Assembly (NCBI RefSeq): GCF_900240335.1
Contig: NZ_LT964979.1
Location: forward strand, 1,364,001 to 1,428,000
Source: Flavimobilis massiliensis
GTDB lineage: Bacteria; Actinomycetota; Actinomycetes; Actinomycetales; Cellulomonadaceae
DNA: 64,000 nt
Reading direction: 5' to 3'
In this document: in pieces, positions 46,895-55,989 of the stretch
Numbering within the stretch: the stretch's first letter is position 1
How the letters are laid out: each line of letters opens with the position of its first letter
Program-made: the position numbers and the translations under genes
Notes under the pieces: generated by a model
Seen by the model: only the letters and a program-made list of their open reading frames with translations
What the model was told of the DNA's origin: nothing
Database searches by the model: none

Positions 46895-48136
46895 CTACCC
46901 GGGCTCCCCCGCGGGTTCGTCGGAACGGGGGTTGCGGCCGGCGACGAGCGCCGCCGCAGCGGCGACGAACCGTGCGGTCGCGCGGCCCGGCGTAACGTCG
47001 GAGAGGTAGTGCTCGACGAGCGCACGCGCGGCGTCGTCGTCCGACTCCGCGAGGGCCCGCGCGACCGCGGTCGCGGCGTCCTCGTCGGCGTCGAGCATGC
47101 GCTCGGGCGCGAGGATCGGCGCAGGCTCGGGCACGACCGCGTCCCCACCCGGGCGGGCGACGAGGAAGGGCCGGCCCGTGGGCAGCCAGTTGAGGGCGAC
47201 GCCCGAGACGTCGCACACGAGGACGTCGGCCCGCGCGAACGCGGCGGCGAGGTCGGGCGACGTGTCGACCCGGTGCGCGCCGCCGGCACCTGTGACGAGC
47301 GCGCGGATCTCCGCGTCGGCCGCGCCGTACTCCGCCGATGTCACGCCCGTGAGCGGGTGCGGCCGGTAGAGGACGTCGTAGCGGCCGTCGTCGAGCAGGG
47401 AGCGTACGAGGCGCACGCCGTGGCTGAGCACCGACGAGTAGGCGACCGACGGCTGCGCGCCCTCCCACGTCGGCGCGTAGAGCACGGCCGTCCGCTCCCC
47501 CGGCGTCCGCGCGGGCAGCGTGAGCAGGCCGCTCGAGTCGAGCTGCGGCTGCCCGATGATGATGCAGCGCGCCTCGGCGTCGTAGCGCGGGACGTGCGCG
47601 AGGAGCCGCTCGACAGCCGCACGCCCCGCGACGAAGCAGAAGTCGTACGCCTTCACCTGGTTGGACGCGCTCACGCCCTTGTCGGACTCACCGTGGCCGA
47701 GGTAGACGTGCGTGAGCGACGTGAACCGCAGGTTCTCGAAGTTCCGGGGCGAATGGTTGACGTAGAGGGCGACGCGGACGTCGCTGCGCGCGAGGAGGTC
47801 GTCCATGCGCCCGTAGCGCGCGATCGTCAGCACGTCGAGGCTCGACGCCTCCCGGACGGCACGTGCGGTGCGGGAGTCCTGGCAGACGACGACGGTCCGC
47901 GTGACGCGGTCGAGCGCCTCGAGCGCCGGCAGCCACGGGCGCAGCTGGTAGAGGCTTTCGAGCGTGTCCGGAAAGAACACGACGACCCGGTGCGGCAACG
48001 ACGTTCCCGCGAGCTCGTCGTCCTGGCCGAGGCGGTCCGGGATCGTCACGGGGAAGAAGCGCGAGCGGCGCGCACGGCCCATGACCCAGCGCTGCAGCGC
48101 CCGCACCTGGCGCGAGCCGAACGACGGGCCGCTCAT
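46895..48136 (-). CDS. CDP-glycerol-type polyol-phosphate transferase, soluble form (4)
   Basis: A 413-residue TagB/TagF-type enzyme without the N-terminal membrane domain of its three neighbours. Motifs: VYLGHGESDKGVS, IIIGQPQ, YAPTWEG, YRPHPLTG and VCDVSGVALNWL. Its size fits TagB-like primases that add the first polyol-phosphate to the linkage unit; this is inference. The ATG at 48136 overlaps the glf stop by ATGA. A longer frame (48148) lies inside glf and is unlikely. Confidence 0.85.
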   Translation of the reverse strand: MSGPSFGSRQVRALQRWVMGRARRSRFFPVTIPDRLGQDDELAGTSLPHRVVVFFPDTLESLYQLRPWLPALEALDRVTRTVVVCQDSRTARAVREASSLDVLTIARYGRMDDLLARSDVRVALYVNHSPRNFENLRFTSLTHVYLGHGESDKGVSASNQVKAYDFCFVAGRAAVERLLAHVPRYDAEARCIIIGQPQLDSSGLLTLPARTPGERTAVLYAPTWEGAQPSVAYSSVLSHGVRLVRSLLDDGRYDVLYRPHPLTGVTSAEYGAADAEIRALVTGAGGAHRVDTSPDLAAAFARADVLVCDVSGVALNWLPTGRPFLVARPGGDAVVPEPAPILAPERMLDADEDAATAVARALAESDDDAARALVEHYLSDVTPGRATARFVAAAAALVAGRNPRSDEPAGEPG

Positions 48137-49287
48137 GCCTCGTCCCATAGACCGACGAGCTGGTTGTCGACCATCGAGAGCGCCGAGCCGATCGCCATGT
48201 GCATGTCGAGGTACTGGTACGTGCCGAGGCGTCCGCCGAAGAACACTCTCGGCTCGGCCGCCGCGCGCTCGCGGTACCGGAGCAGCATCTCGCGGTCGGA
48301 GGCAGTGTTGACCGGGTAGTACGGCTCATCGCCCTCGTCCGCGAACCGCGAGAACTCACGGACGATGACCGTGCGGTCCGTCTGGAGGTCACGTTCAGGG
48401 TGAAAGTGGCGGAACTCGAGGATCCGCGTGAACGGGACGTCCTCGTCGGCGTAGTTCATCACCGACGTGCCCTGGAAGTCGCCCGTCTCGACGATCTCCT
48501 GCTCGAAGTCGAGCGTGCGCCACGTGAGGCGCCCCTCCGCGTGGTCGAAGTAGCGGTCGAGCGGCCCCGTGTAGACGACGGGCACGTGCCCGACGACCTT
48601 GTCCTTCGAGAGATTGTGGGAGTCGTCGAAGAAGTCGGTCGATAGGCGCACCTCGATGTTCGGGTGGTCCGCCATGCGCGTGAGCCACGCCGCGTAGCCG
48701 TCGGTCGGCAGGCCCTCGTACGTGTCGTTGAAGTAGCGGTTGTCGTACGTGAAGCGCACGGGCAGCCGCGAGATGATCGACGCTGGGAGGTCCCGCGGGT
48801 CCGTCTGCCACTGCTTGGCCGTGTAGCCGCGGATGAACGCCTCGTAGAGAGGACGCCCGATGAGCGAGACGCCCTTCTCGTCGAGGTTCTCGGGGCGCTT
48901 GCCGTCGAGCTCGGCGGACTGCTCCGCGACGAGCGCGCGCGCGGCGTCGGGTCCGTGCGACGAGCGAAAGAACTGGTTGATCGTGCCGAGGTTGATCGGC
49001 ATGGGGAAGACCTCGCCGCGGTGCGACGTGTACACATGGTGCACGTAGTCCGTGAACGACGTGAAGCGGTTGACGTACTCCCAAACGCGCTCGTTCGACG
49101 TGTGGAAGAGGTGCGCGCCGTAGCGGTGCACCTCGATGCCCGTCGTCGGCTCGACCTCGCTCCACGCGTTGCCGCCGAGGTGGTCGCGCCGGTCGAGGAC
49201 GACGACGCGACGGCCCGCGGACGCCATGCGTTCGGCGACGGTGAGCCCGAAGAGCCCAGCACCGACGACGACGAGGTCTGCTCCCAT
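48133..49287 (-). CDS. glf: UDP-galactopyranose mutase
   Basis: A 384-residue FAD enzyme that converts UDP-galactopyranose to UDP-galactofuranose. The FAD-binding GAGLFG (9-14) and DRRDHLGGNAWSE, the substrate motifs YGAHLFHT, FPMPINLGTINQF and YTAKQWQTDP, and the C-terminal FGGRLGTYQYLDMHMAIGSA are diagnostic. AAGGAG precedes the ATG by 8 nt. It sits between two glycosyltransferases and the 413-residue transferase with overlapping ends, so galactofuranose is probably a component of the polymer made here. Confidence 0.97.
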   Translation of the reverse strand: MGADLVVVGAGLFGLTVAERMASAGRRVVVLDRRDHLGGNAWSEVEPTTGIEVHRYGAHLFHTSNERVWEYVNRFTSFTDYVHHVYTSHRGEVFPMPINLGTINQFFRSSHGPDAARALVAEQSAELDGKRPENLDEKGVSLIGRPLYEAFIRGYTAKQWQTDPRDLPASIISRLPVRFTYDNRYFNDTYEGLPTDGYAAWLTRMADHPNIEVRLSTDFFDDSHNLSKDKVVGHVPVVYTGPLDRYFDHAEGRLTWRTLDFEQEIVETGDFQGTSVMNYADEDVPFTRILEFRHFHPERDLQTDRTVIVREFSRFADEGDEPYYPVNTASDREMLLRYRERAAAEPRVFFGGRLGTYQYLDMHMAIGSALSMVDNQLVGLWDEA

Positions 49288-49289
49288 GG

Positions 49290-50141
49290 TCACGACTCCT
49301 TCTCCCCCGCGCGACGACGCAGGATGACAGACCTGTACGCGACACGACGCACGGCCTCCGGGACCAGACGGTACCCGCCCCGCACGACGACGTTGCGGAC
49401 GGCCTGCGGGGTGCTCGTGAACCCCTCGCGCCGAAACGTCTCCTGGAGGGAGAGCTCCGAGCGGAGGAGCGCGCGCCCGCCGCGCCGCGCGTACGATCCG
49501 GCACCCGTGCGGTACTTGACGAGCGGCTCGGCGAGGTTGGCGACCTTCGCGCCGTGCGCGATCATGCGCGCGAAGAGCAAGTAGTCCTCCATGAGGTGGA
49601 GGTCCTGGTAGCCGCCCGCCGCCGCGACCGCGGAGCGACGGTAGACGACGCTCGGGTGGTTGAAGGGGTCCGCGAAGCGCGCGTAGCGCGCGATCTCGTC
49701 GGGGTCCGTCGGCAGGACGCGCAACGCCCCCGTGACGTGCTCGTCGTCGTCGAACTCGACGAGCGCCGTGCCGACGAGGTCGGCACCGGCCGCGACGACG
49801 GGAATCTGCTCCGCGAAGCGCCGCGGGAGCGAAATGTCGTCCGCATCGGCACGCGCGACGACCTCGTGCGCGCAGCGCGCGAGCCCCGCCTCGAGCGCAC
49901 GGGCAAGCCCGACGTTCTCGGAGAGCTCGACGAGTGTCACGGGCACGACCGCGCGCTCCTGGATCGCAGCGAGCTCCGCCGCGATCTCGGGTCCGACCGG
50001 GCCGTCGCGCACGATGACGACCTCGTCGGGACGCAGCTCCTGCTCGACGGTCGCGGCGTCGAACGCGCGCGCGAGGAACTCGGCACGATCCCCGCGGTAG
50101 ACGGGCAGGAGGACGGAGAACGGAGGAAGCTCGCCCGTCAT
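49290..50141 (-). CDS. Family 2 glycosyltransferase
   Basis: A 283-residue inverting GT-A transferase: FSVLLPVYRGD opening, nucleotide-sugar DxD as ARADADDI, and LMEDYLLFARM near the catalytic base. Resembles amylovoran/capsule-type GT2 enzymes. The start overlaps the next gene's stop by ATGA, and its own end overlaps glf upstream sequence, forming a GT-GT-glf-transferase operon. The donor is unknown; UDP-galactofuranose is plausible from context. Confidence 0.85.
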   Translation of the reverse strand: MTGELPPFSVLLPVYRGDRAEFLARAFDAATVEQELRPDEVVIVRDGPVGPEIAAELAAIQERAVVPVTLVELSENVGLARALEAGLARCAHEVVARADADDISLPRRFAEQIPVVAAGADLVGTALVEFDDDEHVTGALRVLPTDPDEIARYARFADPFNHPSVVYRRSAVAAAGGYQDLHLMEDYLLFARMIAHGAKVANLAEPLVKYRTGAGSYARRGGRALLRSELSLQETFRREGFTSTPQAVRNVVVRGGYRLVPEAVRRVAYRSVILRRRAGEKES

Positions 50142-51103
50142 CGCACGGACCGGTCGAGGACCACGACGTCGGACGCGAGCGAGAGGCCCGCGAGGACCTC
50201 GGACGTCGGACGCGGTCGTCGCAAGACGCCGTCACGCAGACCACGACCACCCGCACGCAGGAGGACGCCGCGCGCCTGGGACCGCGCGACCGTCCGCGCC
50301 CAGCGACGCAGCGTCGACGCACCGTAGAGGAGCCGCTCGCCGCCGCCGAGCGCGCGCGACCGCGTGAACATCCAGATCTTGTTGCGCACCTCGAAGTAGA
50401 ACCGGTCCCCGGGGTCGGCGTCCGTCGCGCCGAACGTCTTCGTGCGGTGCTCGACGACGCTCGCGGGCACGTGGAGACCCGTCCCGTCGCGCAGCAGCCG
50501 GCACGAGTACTCGAAGTCGTCGTTCCAGATGAAGTAGTCGGCGACGGGCAGACCGTGCGTGCGGACGGCGTCCGCGCTCACGAGCATCGAGACGAACGAC
50601 GTCGAGCGCACCGGGACGACGCCTGCGCGGCGCGCGGCCGCGAGCGCCGCCCGGCTCGCGCCCGGCCGGCTCCGCGGCGTGTTCATGGGGTGGTCGCGCC
50701 CGTCGGTCCACACGACGCGGCTGCCCGCAGCGTCGACCGGCGCCGGGTGCGTCGCCCACGCAGCGAGCAGCTCGGCGAGAGCCGTCGGCGTCGGGATCGT
50801 GTCGTCGTCCATGAGCCACACGCCGTCGGCGCCGAGGCTCGCGACCGCGTGCGCGAGGCCTGCGGCGAAGCCGCCGGCGCCCCCGGTGTTGCGCTCGAGC
50901 GTCACGACGACGGGAGCCGCCGGGTGGTTCCTCGCGACCTGCGCCGAGTCGTCGGTCGACGCGTTGTCGACGACGAGGATCGCGTCGAGCGGGCGGGTCT
51001 GCGTCGCGAGCGCGTCGAGCGCGTCCTGGAGAAGATCCCGGCGGTTGAAGGCGACGACGACAGCGACGACGCGACCGTCAGGCCGCACGAGAGGAGAGTC
51101 CAC
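50138..51103 (-). CDS. Family 2 glycosyltransferase, GlfT-like
   Basis: A 321-residue GT-A transferase with VAVVVAFNRRDLLQDAL, a VDNASTDDS block, the metal site LMDDDTIP, and the WNDDFEYSCRL catalytic motif. These features resemble galactofuranosyl- and rhamnosyltransferases of actinobacteria (GlfT1/WbbL type). Two consecutive GTG codons (51103 and 51106) are possible starts after GAGGG. It heads the GT-GT-glf operon. Confidence 0.85.
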   Translation of the reverse strand: MDSPLVRPDGRVVAVVVAFNRRDLLQDALDALATQTRPLDAILVVDNASTDDSAQVARNHPAAPVVVTLERNTGGAGGFAAGLAHAVASLGADGVWLMDDDTIPTPTALAELLAAWATHPAPVDAAGSRVVWTDGRDHPMNTPRSRPGASRAALAAARRAGVVPVRSTSFVSMLVSADAVRTHGLPVADYFIWNDDFEYSCRLLRDGTGLHVPASVVEHRTKTFGATDADPGDRFYFEVRNKIWMFTRSRALGGGERLLYGASTLRRWARTVARSQARGVLLRAGGRGLRDGVLRRPRPTSEVLAGLSLASDVVVLDRSVR

Positions 51104-51162
51104 CACCCCTCGAGGATACCGATGAGCGGAGCGCCGAGACGCTCCGACGTCCCGGGGCGCTC

Positions 51163-52422
51163 TCAGTAGGACGGGTAGACGTAGTAGAGGACCGCCGAGC
51201 GGGGGAACCAGCGCTCGAGCACACCGCGATGTCCCGCGGGGAGCGGGCCGACCGTGTTGCCGTCGACGAGCCGCACCCTGCCGCCCGAGATCTCGCTCAC
51301 GAGCGCGACGTGCGTCGCCTCGCCCGCGGGCCCCGTCGTGTGCCGGAACGCGAGCGCACCAACCTTCGGCGTCGTGCCCGACGGGAGGGTGCGCAGCGTC
51401 GTCGACCGGAACGTCCTGAACCTGTCGATCTTCGGGACTGCCGCGCCGTTCCCCGAGGCCTGCGACGCCCACGACTGGAAGAACGAGCACCACGCGGCCC
51501 GCGATCCCATCCACGTGTTGAACTTCGTCGTCTGTCGCGACGGGTCCGGTGCCCGCCTCACGTAGCCGACCTGCGAGCGCGCGGCCGCGATCATCGCGCC
51601 GCGGTCGCCCGTGACGGTCGTCGACGCGACAGCGCCGCTCGACGGTGAGACGTAGGCCGTCCCGCGCGAGAACCTGTGGACGCAGCCCCGCTCGAGCAGG
51701 CCACACCGACCGTCGGCGATGGGCACGCCCCACCGGCCCTTCGCCGCGCGCGCGTCCGCGTACCAGCGACCAGTCGCGCCACTCACGAACCAGGTGCGGA
51801 CCGTCGTGCGCGTCGACGTCCTGCGCGTCACCTCGACGAGGACGCCCTTGGCGTACTCGCGAGACCGGACCTTGAGGAGCCCGGTGACGCGTGTCGCCCG
51901 GCGCTGCGCAGGGGTGAGCGTCCGGATCTTGTCGAGGGGCCGGCCGAGGCGCGTCGTCCCGAGCGCGGCGGCGCGCGCCTCGAGCGTGCGTGCGCCGCGG
52001 CTCACGACGACGGCACGCTGCGCCGAGCGGACGGTCCTGCCGTCCGCACCGAGGACCCGCACGCGGAACGCGTCCTGCCGGTCGACGACAACGTGAGCCG
52101 TGAGACGCCCCGACGACGACGTCCGGGAACGCGTGACGCGGCTCCAGCGCGTTCCGCGGCGCTGCTCGACGACAACCTCGCGCGTCGCCGCCCGCGTCAC
52201 GCCGCCCACCCTCACGGCGAGCCAGAGACGCTCGCCCGCACGGGGACGCGTCGAGGACACGGCGAGTCGCACCGTGGGACGCGCCGTGGACGCTGCGGCA
52301 CGGACCGCGGATCCGTCGACGACGGGCGCGGCGGCTGCCGCGGGCACGAGAGGGCCTGCGAGCACCAGGACGAGCATGAGCACGAGACCGGGCGCCGGGC
52401 GGAGTGGTGGACGACGGGCCAT
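51163..52422 (-). CDS. Secreted LGFP/CHAP-like amidase-family protein (copy 1)
   Basis: A 419-residue exported protein. A signal peptide (1-32) is followed by a beta domain (about 48-140), a middle region, an LGFP-type wall-binding unit (about 229-260, GRWGVPIADGRCGLLERGCV) and a CHAP-like domain with probable catalytic Cys312 (RAAWCSFFQSWAS) and His371 (EATHVALVSE). Such enzymes cut peptidoglycan cross-bridges or stem peptides. It is a paralogue of the protein at 53630-54874, the two flanking an acyltransferase. Catalytic residue assignment is from pattern only. Confidence 0.8.
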   Translation of the reverse strand: MARRPPLRPAPGLVLMLVLVLAGPLVPAAAAAPVVDGSAVRAAASTARPTVRLAVSSTRPRAGERLWLAVRVGGVTRAATREVVVEQRRGTRWSRVTRSRTSSSGRLTAHVVVDRQDAFRVRVLGADGRTVRSAQRAVVVSRGARTLEARAAALGTTRLGRPLDKIRTLTPAQRRATRVTGLLKVRSREYAKGVLVEVTRRTSTRTTVRTWFVSGATGRWYADARAAKGRWGVPIADGRCGLLERGCVHRFSRGTAYVSPSSGAVASTTVTGDRGAMIAAARSQVGYVRRAPDPSRQTTKFNTWMGSRAAWCSFFQSWASQASGNGAAVPKIDRFRTFRSTTLRTLPSGTTPKVGALAFRHTTGPAGEATHVALVSEISGGRVRLVDGNTVGPLPAGHRGVLERWFPRSAVLYYVYPSY

Positions 52423-52502
52423 CGACCCACAGTGCCACGAGTCCCCGGGCGTGGCCAGAGCAGAGCGGGACGGGGACGCTCGCGACCCACGACCGGGGCA
52501 CC

Positions 52503-52508
52503 TATCCT
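52503..52508 (+). promoter_or_regulatory. -10 hexamer, leaderless acyltransferase gene
   Basis: TATCCT ends 6 nt before the GTG at 52515, with no Shine-Dalgarno sequence. Confidence 0.5.
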
Positions 52509-52514
52509 CGGCTG

Positions 52515-53636
52515 GTGACCACACGCGACCCGTACCTCGACAACGCGCGCGGCCTCCTCATCGGCCTCGTCGTCCTCGGCCACGTCCTCACGCCGCTCGC
52601 GACCCGAGAGACCGACGTCCTCAACCTGTGGATCTACTCGTTCCACATGGCGGCGTTCGTCACGGTCTCCGGGTACGTCGCGCGGAGCTGGGTCGGCAGC
52701 CCGCGCCAAGCGGCCGCGATCGTCACGTCGCTCGTCGTCCCGTACGTCCTGCTCGACCTCGCGCACGAGGCGATCGCGTCAGTCCAGGACGGCACGGCCA
52801 TCCGCGTCACGCTCCTCACGCCGGCGTTCACGCTGTGGTTCCTCGTCGCGCTCGCGCTGTGGCGCCTCGCGACGCCGGTCCTCCGGGTGCTCCGGCATCC
52901 CCTGGCATTCGCCGTCGTCCTCAGCCTCGTCCTCCCGTTCGAGCGGGCGCTCGACTCGACGCTCTCCCTCGGGCGCGTCGTCGGGTTCCTGCCGTTCTAC
53001 GTCCTCGGCGCGTGCGCGACACCCGAGACGCTCGCACGCGTCCGGGGGCTCGGACGTCGGTGGCGCCTCGTCGGAGGCGCCTACCTCGTCGCGCTGCTTG
53101 TCGTCTGCGTGGTCGTCGAGGACCGTGTGCACCGTGGCTGGTTCTTCCTCGACGGCTCCTACCGTGAGCTTGAGCTCGACCCCGTGCCCGGTCTCGTCAT
53201 CCGTGCGCTCGCGCTCGCTGGCGGCCTCTTCGGCACCGTCGCGATCCTCCTCGTCGCGCCGCGTGGCGACTCATGGCTCACCCGCTGGGGTCGCAACAGC
53301 CTCGCCATCTACATCGTCCACGCACTGCTCGTGCGGCCGTTCCTCGGTTCCGGGACGCTCAAGGCGCTCGAGGGCCCGTGGGTGGTCGCCGCCGCTGTCG
53401 GCGTCGCCGCCGTCCTCACGGCGATCCTCGCCCTCGACCCCGTCGCGCGGGGCGTCGACGCGCTCGTCCGGCCGGCATGGCTCGGACGACTGCTCACCGA
53501 CCGCGAGGCGGCCGCCCGCCGCGGCGCACCGGCCGACGCGCCACGCAGCGGTACGGAGGTGCACAGCGCCGAGGTGCGCAGCGGTACGGAGGCCACGGGC
53601 GTACCCGGCGACGAGCAGTCGCGCCCCGCTCAGTAG
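52515..53636 (+). CDS. Acyltransferase family 3 membrane protein
   Basis: A 373-residue integral membrane acyltransferase of the OafA/NodX group with about ten membrane segments. The start DPYLDNARGLLIGLVVLGHVLTPLA has the catalytic-type His of the family; WGRNSLAIYIVHALLVRPF marks the C-terminal end. These enzymes move acetyl or similar groups to extracytoplasmic glycans, so it may O-acylate the island's polymer. The C-terminal 50 residues are disordered. Its stop overlaps the convergent downstream gene by 7 bp. Confidence 0.87.
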   Translation: MTTRDPYLDNARGLLIGLVVLGHVLTPLATRETDVLNLWIYSFHMAAFVTVSGYVARSWVGSPRQAAAIVTSLVVPYVLLDLAHEAIASVQDGTAIRVTLLTPAFTLWFLVALALWRLATPVLRVLRHPLAFAVVLSLVLPFERALDSTLSLGRVVGFLPFYVLGACATPETLARVRGLGRRWRLVGGAYLVALLVVCVVVEDRVHRGWFFLDGSYRELELDPVPGLVIRALALAGGLFGTVAILLVAPRGDSWLTRWGRNSLAIYIVHALLVRPFLGSGTLKALEGPWVVAAAVGVAAVLTAILALDPVARGVDALVRPAWLGRLLTDREAAARRGAPADAPRSGTEVHSAEVRSGTEATGVPGDEQSRPAQ

Positions 53637-54874
53637 CGCGGGTAGCCGTAGAACTTCACGCGGTTCGCGGTCGACCACTTCTGCTCGGACACGCCACGGA
53701 AGCCGCCGCCCGGACCGTAGTTGCCGTGGATGACGTTGAGCCAGCGGCCGTCCGCGCTCACCGAGGTCACGAGCATGACGTGGTTCGCCTCGGAGTGCGG
53801 GGGCCTGGTGCTCACGAACGCGAGCGCGCCCGGGCGGGGCTTCGAGCCCGTCGGCATGGACGCCCGTACCTTCGAGACGAAGCTCCGGTAGCTCTTCGCG
53901 ACCGGGATCGCGGCCTGCCCCGCGGCTGCGCCCGACCACGAGAGGAAGATCGAGCACCACGCGTTGTCGGAACCGACCCACGCGTTGTACTTCGTCGTGT
54001 GCGGACCGACACCCGGGTAACGGTCCTTGTAGCCGAGCTGCGAGCGTGCGACCGCGAAGACCTCGCCCATGCGGCCGCGTGCAGCCGACGACGACGCCTT
54101 CCGGTCCCCCTTCGCCGCATAGAGCGTGCCCTTGGCGAAGCTCTGGACGCAGCCCCGCTCCGCCAGGTCGCAGCGCGCGTCCGACGTCGGGACGCCCCAC
54201 CGACCCGACGGGCCGCCGTCAGCGAGGTACCGCCGGAGGATCGTGCCCGTGACGAACCACGTCCGGCGCGACGACGACGTCGTCACCTCGACGAGCAGCC
54301 CCTTCTCGAAGCGCTGGTGGACGACCTTGCGGACGTTCTTCACCCCGGTGCGCGACCGCTGCAACCGCGTGAGCGTGCGACGCGCCGAGGTCGCGTCCCC
54401 GACGCGCCCCGCAAGCGTCGACGCCCGCTTCGTGAGGGTTCGTGAACCCGTCGCTCGCACAACCATGACGGTCCGGCTCGTCGCCGACGCCGACGACCTC
54501 GTGGCCGAGGCGACGACACGGAGCCTGCCACCCTTCGACGGGCGGACGGAGAGCGTGAACCGACCGCCCGCACGCGTCGACGTGCGCGACACCGTCGTCC
54601 AGCCGGACGCGCCGTCCGGGCGGGACTGGAGCCGCACCGACCGACCTGCGGACGAGCCCGAGACCTTGCCCGTCACCCAGAGCCGCTCCCCCGCGAGGAA
54701 GAGGCCTCCGGCCGACACCGTCGCCGTGACGGTGGGGCGTGGCGGCGCGGCGGCCACGGCCGCCGGTGCCCCAGCCGCCGGTGCCCCGGCCGGAACGACG
54801 AGCCCTGCAAGCCCGATGACGACGACGAGGAGCGCTGCCCTCACCGTCCGTGAGCTGCTGACGTTCGTGACCAT
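53630..54874 (-). CDS. Secreted LGFP/CHAP-like amidase-family protein (copy 2)
   Basis: A 414-residue paralogue of 51163-52422: signal peptide (1-41), beta domain (47-140), LGFP-type unit (about 224-255, GRWGVPTSDARCDLAERGCV) and CHAP-like domain with Cys307 (NAWCSIFLSWSG) and His365 (EANHVMLVTS). Both copies keep a cysteine pair in the LGFP unit (235 and 242 here, 240 and 247 in copy 1). CAGGAG lies 7 nt before the ATG. It converges on the acyltransferase gene with a 7-bp overlap. Confidence 0.8.
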   Translation of the reverse strand: MVTNVSSSRTVRAALLVVVIGLAGLVVPAGAPAAGAPAAVAAAPPRPTVTATVSAGGLFLAGERLWVTGKVSGSSAGRSVRLQSRPDGASGWTTVSRTSTRAGGRFTLSVRPSKGGRLRVVASATRSSASATSRTVMVVRATGSRTLTKRASTLAGRVGDATSARRTLTRLQRSRTGVKNVRKVVHQRFEKGLLVEVTTSSSRRTWFVTGTILRRYLADGGPSGRWGVPTSDARCDLAERGCVQSFAKGTLYAAKGDRKASSSAARGRMGEVFAVARSQLGYKDRYPGVGPHTTKYNAWVGSDNAWCSIFLSWSGAAAGQAAIPVAKSYRSFVSKVRASMPTGSKPRPGALAFVSTRPPHSEANHVMLVTSVSADGRWLNVIHGNYGPGGGFRGVSEQKWSTANRVKFYGYPRY

Positions 54875-54902
54875 GCGTGGCTCCTGACCCCGGCACCGAC
54901 TA

Positions 54903-54938
54903 GTGCCCACGCTACCCCGGGGCGGACGCCCGGGCACG
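54903..54938 (-). terminator. Possible terminator after the CDF gene
   Basis: GTGCCC (54903-54908) pairs with GGGCAC (54933-54938), with a CCCCGGGG palindrome inside. It lies between the CDF transporter stop and the CHAP-like gene. Weak without a T-tract. Confidence 0.4.
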
Positions 54939-54941
54939 GAC

Positions 54942-55880
54942 TCAGGAGGCCGGGCTGGTCGTCCCGGCGCGGCGCAGGTCGGGCTCGAGGTAGATGACCG
55001 ACCTGAGGTCGGGGACGGCCGCGCGCACCGCGGCCTCGGCCGCGTCGATCTCGGCAGCGACGTCGGCCGCAGACTCGGCGGCCGTCACCTCGATCTTCGC
55101 GGCGACGAGGATCTCCTCGGGTCCGAGGTGCATCGTCCTCAGGTGGATGACCGACTCGACGCCGTCCGTGCCCTCGAGCGCGGCGCGCACCGCCGCGACG
55201 TTCTCCGGGGTCGCCGCCTCGCCGATGAGGAGCGACTTCACCTCGATGCCGAGGATGATCGCGATGAGGATGAGGAGGACGCCGATCGACGCCGTGCCCG
55301 CCGCGTCCCACAGGCCGTTGCCCGTGACGAGCGTCATCGAGACGCCCACGAGCGCCAGCACGAGGCCGACGAGCGCACCGAGGTCCTCGAGGAGGATGAC
55401 CGGCAGCTCGGGAGACTTGGCATGCTGCACGAACTCCCGCCACGAGAGCCGTCCGCGCACGTGGTTGGACTCGACGACCGCCGTCCGGAACGAGAACGAC
55501 TCCATGGCGATCGCCACGACGAGTACGACCACCGGCACCCAGTGCCACGACGTGATCGGGTGCGGGTCCTGGAACTTGTGCCACGCCTCGTAAAGCGCGA
55601 AGAGACCACCGAGGGAGAAGAGGATGATCGACACGAGGAACGCGTACACGTACCGCGCCCGGCCGTAGCCGAACGGGTGCTCGGGGGTCGCCTCCTTGCG
55701 CGCACGCTTACCGCCCACGAGGAGCAGCACCTGGTTGCCCGAGTCCGCGAGCGAGTGGACGGACTCCGCAAGCATCGACGACGACGATGTGAGCAGGTAG
55801 GCGATGAACTTCGTTACCGCGATGCCCGCGTTCGCGAGCAGCGCCGCGACGATCGCCTTGGTTCCACCGGCAGTTGACAT
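54942..55880 (-). CDS. Cation diffusion facilitator transporter, ZnT9-like
   Basis: A 312-residue membrane protein with six segments. Metal site: H42xxxD46 in ESVHSLADSGNQ and E165-D166 in VILLEDLGALVGL, where classic zinc CDF exporters have a second HxxxD. That pattern fits the ZnT9/SLC30A9-like branch. The cytoplasmic C-terminal domain (about 215-300) has the usual ferredoxin-like fold. Metal specificity cannot be predicted. In related genomes this gene lies close to ahcY; here about 24 kb separate them. Confidence 0.88.
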   Translation of the reverse strand: MSTAGGTKAIVAALLANAGIAVTKFIAYLLTSSSSMLAESVHSLADSGNQVLLLVGGKRARKEATPEHPFGYGRARYVYAFLVSIILFSLGGLFALYEAWHKFQDPHPITSWHWVPVVVLVVAIAMESFSFRTAVVESNHVRGRLSWREFVQHAKSPELPVILLEDLGALVGLVLALVGVSMTLVTGNGLWDAAGTASIGVLLILIAIILGIEVKSLLIGEAATPENVAAVRAALEGTDGVESVIHLRTMHLGPEEILVAAKIEVTAAESAADVAAEIDAAEAAVRAAVPDLRSVIYLEPDLRRAGTTSPAS

Positions 55881-55960
55881 GGTCAGTCGTCCCCTCGACG
55901 TCGTCCTCGCCCCCGGACGGGGCGCGGATCAGTGTAGGGCCGGAGGTCCGCTGCGCGCGC

Positions 55961-55982
55961 GGCGGCCCGAGGCTGCGCCGCC
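55961..55982 (-). terminator. Possible hairpin between the CDF and Trm112 genes
   Basis: GGCGGC (55961-55966) pairs with GCCGCC (55977-55982) around a 10-nt loop, 8 nt past the Trm112 stop on the minus strand. Confidence 0.4.
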
Positions 55983-55989
55983 GCCGGGG

